Origin: a virus
Reading direction: 5' to 3' (one strand)
Length of the DNA: 24,652 bases
IMG/VR virus record: IMGVR_UViG_3300025671_000503
Span: 1 to 24,652 of that record
Below, piece by piece: positions 6,096 to 13,121 of this stretch. The position numbers and the translations under genes are program-made. The notes below the pieces were generated by a model, which worked only from the letters and a program-made list of their open reading frames with translations, was not told the DNA's origin and did not search any database. Positions within the stretch are counted from its first letter, which is position 1. Each line of letters starts with the position of its first letter.

Positions 6096-6819
6096 TGTAG
6101 ACTACTTTCCACACTACATTTCAGACGGCAAAAAGATGTTCATAATTGAATCTAAGTTTGGAAACGATGGTTATGCTGTATGGTTTAAGATACTTGAAAC
6201 TCTTGCTAAGACAGATGACCACTGGATAGACTTAAACGAAGAGTCTAATTTAATGTACTTAGCCGCTAAGTGTAGGGTTTCAGATAGCTTGTTGATAGAT
6301 ATAATTGAATCAGTAGTAAAACTTGGAGAGTTAGACGCTGAATTTTGGTATGCTGAAAAGGTGGTTTGGTGTCAAAAGTTCATTGAAAGTATTGACGATG
6401 CTTACAGAAAAAGAGGCAACCCGTGTATGACTAAAGAAGGTTTACGGCAACATTTATGGAGTTTAGGGCGGAAGATTGGCGGTTTAAGTGGTAGTAAAGG
6501 CGGTGAAAACCCACAAAGTAAAGAAGAGAATAGTAAAGAAGATATTAATAAGCCCGACCTTTTTCAAATTTTCTGGAATCTTTACGGTAATAAGATAGAG
6601 GAGGTCAAATGCCAAAGAGCATGGTTTAACATCGAACATGCAGAATATCCTAAGATAATTGAACACGTACCAAAGTTCGTAAATGCTTCAGGTAAATTCC
6701 TTTGCAAACCTTTAAACTATCTTGAAGGTAGGCGGTGGAAAGACGAACAACTGCCAAACTATGCGTCAAAAGAAGAGCCTAAGAAAGAACGATTTATTCC
6801 AACACCCCCGAAACTATGA
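6073..6819 (+). CDS. replisome organiser / helicase loader-type protein (DUF4373, Lin1244/Lin1753-like)
   Basis: A 248-residue protein. Residues 1-110 match the Lin1244/Lin1753 N-terminal domain (PF14297): VDYFPHYISDGKKMFIIES, FGNDGYAVWFKILE and a winged-helix pattern in LMYLAAKCRVSDSLLIDIIE. The centre (about 130-160) is a low-complexity Gly/Ser/Lys/Glu linker. The C-terminus (NLYGNK..., FLCKPLNYLEGRRW) resembles the end domain of phage replication proteins that contact the helicase. It probably binds the phage origin and delivers DnaB, whose gene overlaps its stop by four bases (ATGA). The family call is good; loader activity is inferred. Confidence 0.75.
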   Translation: MARPQRHNVDYFPHYISDGKKMFIIESKFGNDGYAVWFKILETLAKTDDHWIDLNEESNLMYLAAKCRVSDSLLIDIIESVVKLGELDAEFWYAEKVVWCQKFIESIDDAYRKRGNPCMTKEGLRQHLWSLGRKIGGLSGSKGGENPQSKEENSKEDINKPDLFQIFWNLYGNKIEEVKCQRAWFNIEHAEYPKIIEHVPKFVNASGKFLCKPLNYLEGRRWKDEQLPNYASKEEPKKERFIPTPPKL

Positions 6820-8156
6820 TAGAGAAACAAGTAATAGGAACGCTCATAACAACGCCTGACAAGTACGTTGAAGTTAGTGAGTTGTTGAATGAAAACAGTT
6901 TTACGGATTCATCAACTAAGGCTATATTCTCTACGTTTCTGAAGCTATACAACAAAGGCTCAAACATAAGTCTAGCTTTATTGCAAGAGCGCGTTAATCA
7001 ATCTGACAACCCTTGCAACATTGCGGATGTAATCGACTTTATGGATTCAGGAAGTGCTTTCTATGAGCATTGCCAAATTTTAAAAGAGAAAGAGGTTAGG
7101 CGTGAGCAATCTGTTCTAGGTATGGAGTTGGTGTCTAGGTCTGGTGATGTGAAAGAAGACCCGTTTGAAACTAACGACTACTTAATGGATGAAGCCGAAC
7201 GCATTGTTTCAATGGTTGATTTTGGCAAGAACAATTCCAACATGGAACTTATAAAGGCGGTAACTACCAAAATGGAATTAGCGTCTAAGAGTAACGGTAT
7301 GACGGGTCTTTCAACTGGCTTTAAAGAACTTGACCGTGTGTATGGTGGTCGGCAAAATTCAGACCTTATAATCAAAGCCGCTAGACCCGCAATGGGTAAA
7401 ACTGCACAGGCATTATGTGAGGCTAAACACATGGCTTTTGAATCCAAGAAAAAGGTAATCTTCTTTAGTCTTGAAATGAGCGCAGAACAATTAATGCAGC
7501 GTTTGGTTAGCGTTCATACTGGTATTCCTTTGGGTTCAATTAGAAGCGGAGATTTAACATCTACTCAATGGAATACATACAACACAATGGCTGATTACTT
7601 AACCGATGACAATCTGATAATTGTAGATAACGTTTATTCATTGAATGGCATACGAACTAAGTGTAAGAAGCTGAAGATGAAAGGCGGTATCAACGCGGTC
7701 TATATTGATTATCTTCAACTGATAAACCATAAGGTATCTTCAGGAAGGTCAAAAGAACAAGAGGTAAGCGAAGTATCAAGGGCATTAAAGATGTTAGCAA
7801 AAGACTTAGACGTTCCTATTGTTTGTCTTAGCCAACTATCAAGAGCAGTTGAAACAAGGGGCGGCACACATAAACCGATGCTTTCAGATTTACGAGATTC
7901 AGGTGCTATTGAACAAGACGCTGATATTGTGGAGTTCATATTCAGACCTGAGTACTACGATAAAGAAGACCCTTCACTACATGGAGTTGCCTATGTGATA
8001 ATTGCAAAGCATAGAAACGGGGCGTGTGGGGATATTGAGTTGAGATTCAAGCATGAATGTACTAGGTTTGAAAACGTAGGATACCAACAACCAATTGAGC
8101 AGCCAGTTCAAAGTACTATGAAACCATCAAACGCATTTGAAGAACCCCCTTTCTGA
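6816..8156 (+). CDS. dnaB: replicative DNA helicase, DnaB family
   Basis: A 446-residue protein with an N-terminal helical domain (1-100) and a RecA-like motor from about residue 160 (TGLSTGFKELDRVYGG). Motifs seen: Walker A ARPAMGKTA (189-197), FFSLEMS (216-222), Walker B VYIDYLQL (295-302), CLSQLSR (337-343) and DLRDSGAIEQDADIV (358-372). These are diagnostic of DnaB-type hexameric helicases (PF00772/PF03796), which unwind the phage replication fork. The length is close to bacterial DnaB. The C-terminus ends EEPPF, an acidic short tail. Coupled to the upstream organiser gene and to a 25-residue frame downstream. Confidence 0.95.
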   Translation: MIEKQVIGTLITTPDKYVEVSELLNENSFTDSSTKAIFSTFLKLYNKGSNISLALLQERVNQSDNPCNIADVIDFMDSGSAFYEHCQILKEKEVRREQSVLGMELVSRSGDVKEDPFETNDYLMDEAERIVSMVDFGKNNSNMELIKAVTTKMELASKSNGMTGLSTGFKELDRVYGGRQNSDLIIKAARPAMGKTAQALCEAKHMAFESKKKVIFFSLEMSAEQLMQRLVSVHTGIPLGSIRSGDLTSTQWNTYNTMADYLTDDNLIIVDNVYSLNGIRTKCKKLKMKGGINAVYIDYLQLINHKVSSGRSKEQEVSEVSRALKMLAKDLDVPIVCLSQLSRAVETRGGTHKPMLSDLRDSGAIEQDADIVEFIFRPEYYDKEDPSLHGVAYVIIAKHRNGACGDIELRFKHECTRFENVGYQQPIEQPVQSTMKPSNAFEEPPF

Positions 8157-8233
8157 TGAGTAGACCAAGACACATAAGCGAAATAATAGCCGAAATATTA
8201 ACACAAATTCAGAGCAATGAACAAAGACTTTAA
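8156..8233 (+). CDS. possible small protein, 25 residues
   Basis: ATG at 8156 shares a base with the helicase stop (TGATG) and the frame ends at TAA 8231-8233, inside the start of the cytosine methyltransferase gene. The product is MSRPRHISEIIAEILTQIQS plus five residues, one amphipathic helix. The coupling geometry matches the rest of the operon, but a frame this short could be chance or only a means of carrying ribosomes to 8217. Confidence 0.4.
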   Translation: MSRPRHISEIIAEILTQIQSNEQRL

Positions 8234-8903
8234 AGTGCTTAATCTTTACGCTTGCTTGGGTGGCAATCGTTACAAATGGGATGAGGTGGCAGAGGAAGCT
8301 GGAATTGATATGAAAGTAACTGCGGTTGAATTAGACCCTGAGTTAGCTAAGTTGTATAAAGAGCGTTTCCCAAATGATACGGTAATAGTTGCTGATGCTC
8401 ACCAATATTTATTAGATCATTACAAGGAGTTTGATTTCATTTGGAGTTCGCCCCCTTGCCCTAGTCACAGTATAGCAAGAGCATACAATTCAAAATATGA
8501 AACACTATACCCTGACATGAAGCTGTACGAAGAAATTATAATGTTGAATAATGTCTCTAACGGTAATGATGCAAGATTTAAAGGTAAGTTTGTTGTTGAA
8601 AATGTAGTTCCATACTACGAACCATTAATACTCGCAAAGAAGCGAGGTAGGCATTTATATTGGACAAACTTTAATTTACCTAATATATTGACGGATAGAA
8701 AAAACCCAGAATTAGGTCATGCAAAAAGCGAAGTTTTAGAACTTTCAAAGTTTCACGATTATGATTTTAAACAATACAATGGGAATCAAAGCAACATGAA
8801 AATAGCCCGTAACCTAGTAGACTACGAAGCTGGCAGAACCATCTTTGAAACTGCACTAGGAATTATTAGAAAGAAAGACGTAACACAAACAGAACTATTT
8901 TAA
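8217..8903 (+). CDS. cytosine-C5 DNA methyltransferase-like protein
   Basis: A 228-residue protein with the core of a C5-cytosine methylase: motif I NLYACLGG (9-16) for SAM, VTAVELDPE (34-42), motif IV SSPPCPSHS (77-85) with the catalytic Pro-Cys pair, and motif VI VVENVVPYYEPL with ENV (128-130). A KRGRHLYW stretch stands where motif VIII lies, and LVDYEAGRTIFETAL at the end resembles motif X. It is shorter than bacterial Dcm-type enzymes (usually 300-400), so the target-recognition region is small, as in many phage homologues. Expected role: methylating phage DNA against host restriction. Between the helicase and a DnaA-like gene. Confidence 0.8.
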   Translation: MNKDFKVLNLYACLGGNRYKWDEVAEEAGIDMKVTAVELDPELAKLYKERFPNDTVIVADAHQYLLDHYKEFDFIWSSPPCPSHSIARAYNSKYETLYPDMKLYEEIIMLNNVSNGNDARFKGKFVVENVVPYYEPLILAKKRGRHLYWTNFNLPNILTDRKNPELGHAKSEVLELSKFHDYDFKQYNGNQSNMKIARNLVDYEAGRTIFETALGIIRKKDVTQTELF

Positions 8904-8915
8904 ATCAGAATCAAA

Positions 8916-9377
8916 ATGAACAAACAAGAACTACAAGCAATCGAAGTATTAGTTGACCAATTCAGGGAGAAGCTAATCAACTCACACAACGAAATAAGTA
9001 AGTACGCCTTTGCCGTCAACTCCAGCGAAGAAAAATTCAACAAGTACGTCAACGCAATAGCTGACTACTTTTGTATCAACGCGAAAGACATAACGGGCAA
9101 GCGGTCAAGGCTAACGGACATTAAGAAGTCTAGACACATCTTATGGTGGTTATGCAGAACGGGAGACACTAATGTTAAATGGTCATTGTCTAAGATAGGG
9201 CAAAAGACCTGTGAAGAAAGACCTTTCGACCATGCAACGGTATTGCACGGGGTTAGAACGCTAGGTAATGATATTGACTATTGTCATGTTACTAAGCAAG
9301 ATATAAAAGCTATTGTTGAGTGCTTGGGTATGCGGTTGGTTAAGGTCGGTTCATCGTGGCAAGCAAAGGTTATTTAG
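8916..9377 (+). CDS. DnaA-domain-IV-like DNA-binding protein (second copy type)
   Basis: A 153-residue protein. Residues 42-118 match DnaA domain IV well: NAIADYFCINAKDITGKRSR, then KKSRHILWWLCR and the signature-like DHATVLHGVRTL (105-116), compared with the DnaA consensus DHTTVLHAxRKI. There is no ATPase domain. A free-standing domain IV can recognise DnaA-box-like DNA, so it might steer origin choice or compete with host DnaA. It follows the cytosine methylase by 12 bases and its stop lies inside operator-like dyad B. Fold call is good; role is inference. Confidence 0.7.
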   Translation: MNKQELQAIEVLVDQFREKLINSHNEISKYAFAVNSSEEKFNKYVNAIADYFCINAKDITGKRSRLTDIKKSRHILWWLCRTGDTNVKWSLSKIGQKTCEERPFDHATVLHGVRTLGNDIDYCHVTKQDIKAIVECLGMRLVKVGSSWQAKVI

Positions 9378-9390
9378 AATGATTCTAAAG
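9372..9390 (+). promoter_or_regulatory. operator-like dyad B
   Basis: TTTAGAAT-G-ATTCTAAA, a perfect inverted repeat (9373-9389) with 8-base arms. The core TTTAGAA-N3-TTCTAAA is the same as dyad A at 2280-2296. It ends 11 bases upstream of the TAAATTTG box at 9401 and covers the place of the -33 element, a position suited to repression or activation. It also includes the stop codon of the upstream gene. Confidence 0.55.
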
Positions 9391-9400
9391 GAATTGTTGT

Positions 9401-9408
9401 TAAATTTG
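9401..9408 (+). promoter_or_regulatory. candidate -7 promoter box TAAATTTG
   Basis: TAAATTTG matches TAnnTTTG and lies 62 bases upstream of the gene at 9471. No good TTTG at the expected -33 distance was found; that position falls in dyad B, so the promoter may depend on a regulator. Confidence 0.45.
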
Positions 9409-9470
9409 ATTCTCACAACGGTACGGCTAAACAATCGGAATTAACGGGTAGAACCCACAAACTAAATACT

Positions 9471-9698
9471 ATGACAGCACACGAAACACTTAAGTCTTTT
9501 GGGATTGACGTTCAAAGATTGCATGACGAAAAACCAATGCTTTATACCAACATTATCAGGTCAATGGAAGAATACGCACAACAACAAGTTAATTCTGTTT
9601 ATTTAGATGATGTTGTAAAATCGGATAAACACCGAGTTGTTCGTAGAGGGCATTTTGATGAGTTTGACGCACCGACCGATTGTAATGCGTTAGGATAA
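9471..9698 (+). CDS. hypothetical protein, 75 residues
   Basis: Begins MTAHETLKSFGIDVQRLHDE and has a helical first half (ends EEYAQQQV) followed by a polar tail with HRVVRRGHFDEFDAP. No membrane segment or known motif. It is isolated between the promoter box at 9401 and the hairpin region at 9714, so it may be transcribed alone. Function unknown. Confidence 0.55.
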   Translation: MTAHETLKSFGIDVQRLHDEKPMLYTNIIRSMEEYAQQQVNSVYLDDVVKSDKHRVVRRGHFDEFDAPTDCNALG

Positions 9699-9713
9699 TA
9701 AATTATCTGTTTT

Positions 9714-9765
9714 ACAATGGCTCGCTATGAAACGCGCGTTTAGCGTGTTGTATAGCGTTGGTTGT
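9714..9765 (+). repeat. hairpin region with alternative pairings
   Basis: The gap 9699-9807 has no gene. CGCTAT (9723-9728) can pair with ATAGCG (9752-9757), and ACAA (9714-9717) with TTGT (9762-9765), giving an imperfect long hairpin. The same CGCTA can instead pair with TAGCG (9741-9745) around a 12-base palindrome AAACGCGCGTTT (9730-9741). A small hairpin GTGC (9777-9780)/GCAC (9787-9790) follows. The GC-rich arms stand out from the AT-rich surroundings. It could be a regulatory leader of the next gene or a DNA-level site. Confidence 0.45.
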
Positions 9766-9807
9766 GATTAATAATAGTGCGGTATAGCACACTAATTGAT
9801 AGAAGAA

Positions 9808-9990
9808 ATGAAAGAACAAGAAACTGAAATGATAGAATGCCCAGATTGCAATGGCGAGGGTGCTTGGTATAATGACACATCAGGACAATGTACGGTGAGA
9901 ATGAATGATTGCTGCGGAGGTTGCGGTTATGATGTGGATTGCGAAACTTGCAACGGAACGGGCGAAATTGAAAAAGAAGAGGAAGAATGA
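9808..9990 (+). CDS. small DnaJ-type zinc-knuckle protein
   Basis: A 60-residue protein with two CxxCxGxG motifs, CPDCNGEG and CETCNGTG, separated by CCGGCGY. These repeats are the zinc-binding units of the DnaJ cysteine-rich domain. The J-domain is absent, so it is likely a free zinc-knuckle that binds protein or nucleic acid; small phage proteins of this type are common. An in-frame TTG at 9796 is possible, but the ATG at 9808 is preferred. Ends in an acidic tail (EIEKEEEE). ATGA overlap with the next small membrane protein. Confidence 0.7.
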   Translation: MKEQETEMIECPDCNGEGAWYNDTSGQCTVRMNDCCGGCGYDVDCETCNGTGEIEKEEEE

Positions 9991-10115
9991 AACGTTACCA
10001 AGTAAAGCGTTGGGATAAACGCAACACGCTAAAAGCTAAGAAGTATGTAACACCTTTCCTGTTTATGATGTGGATGGCTGTAATAGGGATGGTTTATAGC
10101 GTGGTGTTTGTTTAA
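9987..10115 (+). CDS. small one-helix membrane protein, 42 residues
   Basis: The start overlaps the zinc-knuckle stop (ATGA). The N-terminal 20 residues are strongly basic (MKRYQVKRWDKRNTLKAKKY), followed by one hydrophobic helix from about residue 21 to the end (TPFLFMMWMAVIGMVYSVVF). Positive charge before a single helix predicts an inner-membrane protein with its N-terminus in the cytoplasm. It could be a superinfection or lysis accessory, but nothing proves this. Confidence 0.6.
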   Translation: MKRYQVKRWDKRNTLKAKKYVTPFLFMMWMAVIGMVYSVVFV

Positions 10116-10121
10116 TTTGAC

Positions 10122-10147
10122 TATATTTGTAAACTAAAGATTTAGTT
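10122..10147 (+). promoter_or_regulatory. promoter box TATATTTG with adjoining AACTAAA/TTTAGTT dyad, upstream of terminase
   Basis: TATATTTG at 10122-10129 matches TAnnTTTG; no convincing -33 element is at the usual distance. Two bases on, AACTAAA-GA-TTTAGTT (10132-10147) is a perfect 7-base-arm dyad at the expected transcription start. Its AACTA...TAGTT frame recurs twice upstream of the gene at 11797, suggesting a shared late-gene operator. The terminase small subunit starts at 10179. Confidence 0.55.
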
Positions 10148-10178
10148 GTTATTTGATTATTCAAACTAATTTTACATA

Positions 10179-10433
10179 ATGCCAAGCGGAGGTAAACGTA
10201 AGGGTGCTGGACGCAAATCAGAAGCTGATAAGAAAAGCATTTTAAAGGGGTTAGAACCTTTTAAAGCTGATTGGTTCAAAGCCGTTGGAGATGGTCTTAA
10301 AGATGGTAACTACAATTTTTGTAGGTTGTATGCTGAGTATATGTTTGGCAAGCCTACTGAACACGTAGACGTTACTTCAAACAATGAGCCGTTCATATTG
10401 AAACTAAATGGAACTAAGTCCGAAGCAAAGTGA
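10179..10433 (+). CDS. probable terminase small subunit (short)
   Basis: An 84-residue protein opening MPSGGKRKGAGRKSEADKKS, the basic GGKRxGAGRK start typical of phage proteins just upstream of large terminases, followed by one or two helices (ADWFKAVGDGLKDG, FCRLYAEYMFGK) and a tail. Small terminase subunits bind the packaging site and pass DNA to the motor. It is shorter than usual (100-180 residues) and no full HTH is seen, so the call rests on the start motif and on the 26-base overlap with the large subunit. Confidence 0.6.
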   Translation: MPSGGKRKGAGRKSEADKKSILKGLEPFKADWFKAVGDGLKDGNYNFCRLYAEYMFGKPTEHVDVTSNNEPFILKLNGTKSEAK

Positions 10434-11733
10434 AGCATTTGAGTTAGCTACTTCGGGTGAAAAGGATGTTTTATTGTATGGAGGAGCAATCAGAGGTGGA
10501 AAAACCGTTTGGCTACTTACAACGTTCTGCTATCTAGCTAGTGAATACGCTGGCTCAAGGTGGGTAATAGTCAGAGAATCATTACCGACACTAAAACGAA
10601 CTACTTTAGTATCATTTCAAGCATTACTGTCTGAAGGGCTTTCACAATATGTAAGTGATTTCAATAGAGATACTTTTACGGTTACTTTCAAGAACAACAG
10701 TCAGATTATATTCATGGCTGAATCATTCGACACCGATAAGGAATTAAACCGCTTTAGAGGTCTTGAAATAAATGGTGCTGGTGCTGAAGAAATAAACGAA
10801 CTTCAGGAGGCTACTTTTAATAAGCTGATTGAAAGAACAGGAACTTGGCTAAAAGCTGGCGATGTACCTAGCGTCATTCTTGCAACGTGTAACCCAACCC
10901 ACAATTGGGTAAAGTCAAAGTTTTACGATAGATGGAAGAACGGCACACTACCTGAAAGCTGGGCTTACATTCAAGCAAAGATTACGGATAACCCTTTCAT
11001 ACCAAAAAGCTATTTGGAGGGCTTAAAGGCTAACATGATGCCTTTAGACTATCAAAGGTTTGTTGAGGGAGATTGGGAGGTAATAGAAATAAGTAACCAG
11101 TTCGCCTATGAATGGTCTGATGAACACCACATCAAGCCGTGTATCCACAGAGATGACAAACAGTTGATTATTTCAATGGACTTTAACATAGAGCCTTTTG
11201 GATTCATTTACTCTCATGTATGGCAAGATTCAGAAGGTTGGCATTGTCATATCTTCATGGAAGAGACAATAAAAGACGGTTCGATAATCAAGGCGGTCAA
11301 CTCAATACGTTCTAAATTCACCCAAAACCTTTGGAATTGCATTATCACGGGAGATTACAACGGAAACAAGAAAGAGATAAGCCAAAACGACCATGCGTCT
11401 AACTTTGAGCAGATACGTAGGGAGTTAAGGCTGAAGCATAGCCAAATACAGACGATACCAAACCCGAAGCACGTTAATAGCCGTAATGACCTGAATTACA
11501 TCTTGTATCATTCTAGGGGTAATGAGTTTGATATTGACTTTAGGATTGACCCGAAGTGTGAGAATACTATTAGAGATATGCGATTCGTAGAGGCTGATGG
11601 TACGGGTTCAATCATCAAGAGCAATCGTAAGGACATACACCAGTTAGCCGACCATTTAGACTGCGTTAGATACTTAGTCAACCATCATTCTGTTAAGCAG
11701 TATTTGAAGTATAGGCAAAAGGTTTACATCTAG
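10408..11733 (+). CDS. terL: terminase large subunit
   Basis: A 441-residue packaging motor. ATPase part: Walker A GGAIRGGKT (25-33), acidic pair GAGAEEIN with Glu127/Glu128 as Walker B end, and coupling motif ATCNPT (159-164). Nuclease part: Asp258 in SMDFN, Asp316 in ITGDYNG, and Asp415/Asp418 in HQLADHLDC, an RNase H-like metal site that cuts concatemers. Length is typical for a siphovirus TerL. The start at 10408 is inside the small-subunit gene; the N-terminus MELSPKQSEAFELATSG runs straight into the adenine-binding Q motif, supporting it. Unusually, the next gene is a glycosyltransferase rather than a portal. Confidence 0.93.
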   Translation: MELSPKQSEAFELATSGEKDVLLYGGAIRGGKTVWLLTTFCYLASEYAGSRWVIVRESLPTLKRTTLVSFQALLSEGLSQYVSDFNRDTFTVTFKNNSQIIFMAESFDTDKELNRFRGLEINGAGAEEINELQEATFNKLIERTGTWLKAGDVPSVILATCNPTHNWVKSKFYDRWKNGTLPESWAYIQAKITDNPFIPKSYLEGLKANMMPLDYQRFVEGDWEVIEISNQFAYEWSDEHHIKPCIHRDDKQLIISMDFNIEPFGFIYSHVWQDSEGWHCHIFMEETIKDGSIIKAVNSIRSKFTQNLWNCIITGDYNGNKKEISQNDHASNFEQIRRELRLKHSQIQTIPNPKHVNSRNDLNYILYHSRGNEFDIDFRIDPKCENTIRDMRFVEADGTGSIIKSNRKDIHQLADHLDCVRYLVNHHSVKQYLKYRQKVYI

Positions 11734-11736
11734 GTG

Positions 11737-11766
11737 TTGGCGTGTGTAAACTAAAAAATAGTTTTG
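11737..11766 (+). promoter_or_regulatory. Bacteroidota-type promoter upstream of the glycosyltransferase
   Basis: TTG at 11737-11739 and TAGTTTTG at 11759-11766 (TAnnTTTG) are 19 bases apart. Transcription would begin near 11772, 25 bases before the ATG at 11797. The -7 box lies inside the first of two direct repeats. Confidence 0.55.
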
Positions 11767-11786
11767 TAACTAAGAAAATAGTTGTA
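11749..11786 (+). repeat. tandem operator-like repeats AACTAA...TAGTT
   Basis: Two near-identical units sit head to tail: AACTAAAAAATAGTTTTGTA (11749-11768) and AACTAAGAAAATAGTTGTA (11768-11786). Each is itself an inverted repeat, AACTA-N5/6-TAGTT. They overlap the -7 box and the transcription start. The dyad at 10132-10147 has the same arms, so all three may bind one regulator of the late genes. Confidence 0.55.
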
Positions 11787-11796
11787 CTTTAGCAAC

Positions 11797-12672
11797 ATGA
11801 ACATCGTTTTAGCCGCATTTGGCAAAAGAGGTTACTTCTATTCAGCGTATAATCTTGCTTTTTCTATAAAGCATTACGACAAAGACGCTAAGATTCTACT
11901 CATTCACGATAAGGGAATTAGTGCGTTACCTCCACATGAAGCTGACATATTCGATATTAAAGTTGAAATAGATGAGGCTACAACTCATCCTTTAGGTTTG
12001 TTTGATGCTGGTCATGTTAAGTTGAATGTTTACAAGATAGCCACTAAGCACTTCAAAGAGTATCTGTTCTTAGACGTTGACGCAATCGTGTTAAAGTCTA
12101 TAAAGACATGGTATTCAGATGCACAGAATAGCGGTAAAGAGTTTCTTACGGATGTTCGTGGTATTGGCGGCATCAATGATGTGATAAACTATTCTGTATG
12201 GGCTTCAAACGAGAATATTTGGGAGCAGTTCAAATTGGATAAAGACGCTAAGTATCCAGCCGTTCAATCTTCTTGGCACTATGCTAAAAAGACAAAGGGC
12301 AATACTGCAATGTTCAATGATGCTTTAAAACTAAACAGAACCACATTCACAGACCGTTCCAAGTTGCTTATCAAGTGGGGCAAATGCTTACCTGATGAAC
12401 TTGTTATCGGTGGTGCTTTAGCGCGTAGAGACTTTGATGCTTCGTTTGATTACGAACCTATATTCTTTCCTAATCGTCACTTGCCACTAAGCGAACTAAA
12501 AGAACGATATTACGTGCTTTCAATGTTTGGTAATGGTAGAGGTGCTGCAACAATGGTAAAGGTGGATTTCAAAGAGTTCTATGACCGTTACATGATAAGA
12601 ATGTTCAAAGACAACGGAATGAATTTGAAGTATAAGAACAGTTCGATAATGAGAGATAAAATGATAAACTGA
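11797..12672 (+). CDS. glycosyltransferase, GT-A fold (GT8-like)
   Basis: A 291-residue protein. The N-terminus (MNIVLAAFGKRGYFYSAYNL) and the DxD motif in LFLDVDAIVLKS (Asp93-Val-Asp95) are those of nucleotide-sugar-using GT-A enzymes such as family 8. Further on, DELVIGGALARRDFD fits the acceptor/catalytic half. An in-frame TTG at 11782 was not used because the operator repeats extend to it. It lies between terminase and the scaffold-like gene, each coupled by TGATG. Possible substrates are virion proteins, host glycans or a modified base; the sequence does not say which. Confidence 0.7.
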   Translation: MNIVLAAFGKRGYFYSAYNLAFSIKHYDKDAKILLIHDKGISALPPHEADIFDIKVEIDEATTHPLGLFDAGHVKLNVYKIATKHFKEYLFLDVDAIVLKSIKTWYSDAQNSGKEFLTDVRGIGGINDVINYSVWASNENIWEQFKLDKDAKYPAVQSSWHYAKKTKGNTAMFNDALKLNRTTFTDRSKLLIKWGKCLPDELVIGGALARRDFDASFDYEPIFFPNRHLPLSELKERYYVLSMFGNGRGAATMVKVDFKEFYDRYMIRMFKDNGMNLKYKNSSIMRDKMIN

Positions 12673-13121
12673 TGATTGAAAAAGTAGAAATAGTATTTCA
12701 AGAAACTGGTAAGCGAAAGAAAGTGCTTGTTAGTTGGCTGTTGTCTCAAGCTGGTCAATGGGCTTTTGAGGCTAGTCCGTTCATTGTACAAGACAATAAT
12801 CTTGCTGAAAAGATTGTAGGTCAGACGTTCAACGGCAGACCAGTTAAAGAGTTGTTGATTGCAAGGTTTAATTATCTAAAGACGGTACTAAATGAAACCA
12901 ACGAAGATTTATACGCTGATAATGCCACCGAAGACGAAGCCGAAGTTGAGACAAATCAAGCAGACCAATTGATTTCTGATTTGATTGATATTGAGGACAT
13001 TCAGGCAATGAATAACATAGAAGACGTTAAGGCGTTCTTGGATTCAAAGGGCGTTAAATACGACAAACGAAAGAAAGGTATTGAGTACTTTAAAGAATTA
13101 GCACTAAACACAATTAACTAA
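12672..13121 (+). CDS. unknown protein with a possible HeH/LEM-like end
   Basis: A 149-residue protein. The first half (VEIVFQETGKRKKVLVSWLL onward) is a mixed alpha/beta segment; the middle (about 85-105) is very acidic (ATEDEAEVETNQ). The last 40 residues, IEDVKAFLDSKGVKYDKRKKG then YFKELAL, have the helix-extended-helix spacing seen in HeH/LEM nucleic-acid or protein-binding domains, often at the ends of phage head-tail proteins. Coupled on both sides (TGATG, TAATG). Position suggests a virion or assembly role; no confident family. Confidence 0.5.
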   Translation: MIEKVEIVFQETGKRKKVLVSWLLSQAGQWAFEASPFIVQDNNLAEKIVGQTFNGRPVKELLIARFNYLKTVLNETNEDLYADNATEDEAEVETNQADQLISDLIDIEDIQAMNNIEDVKAFLDSKGVKYDKRKKGIEYFKELALNTIN

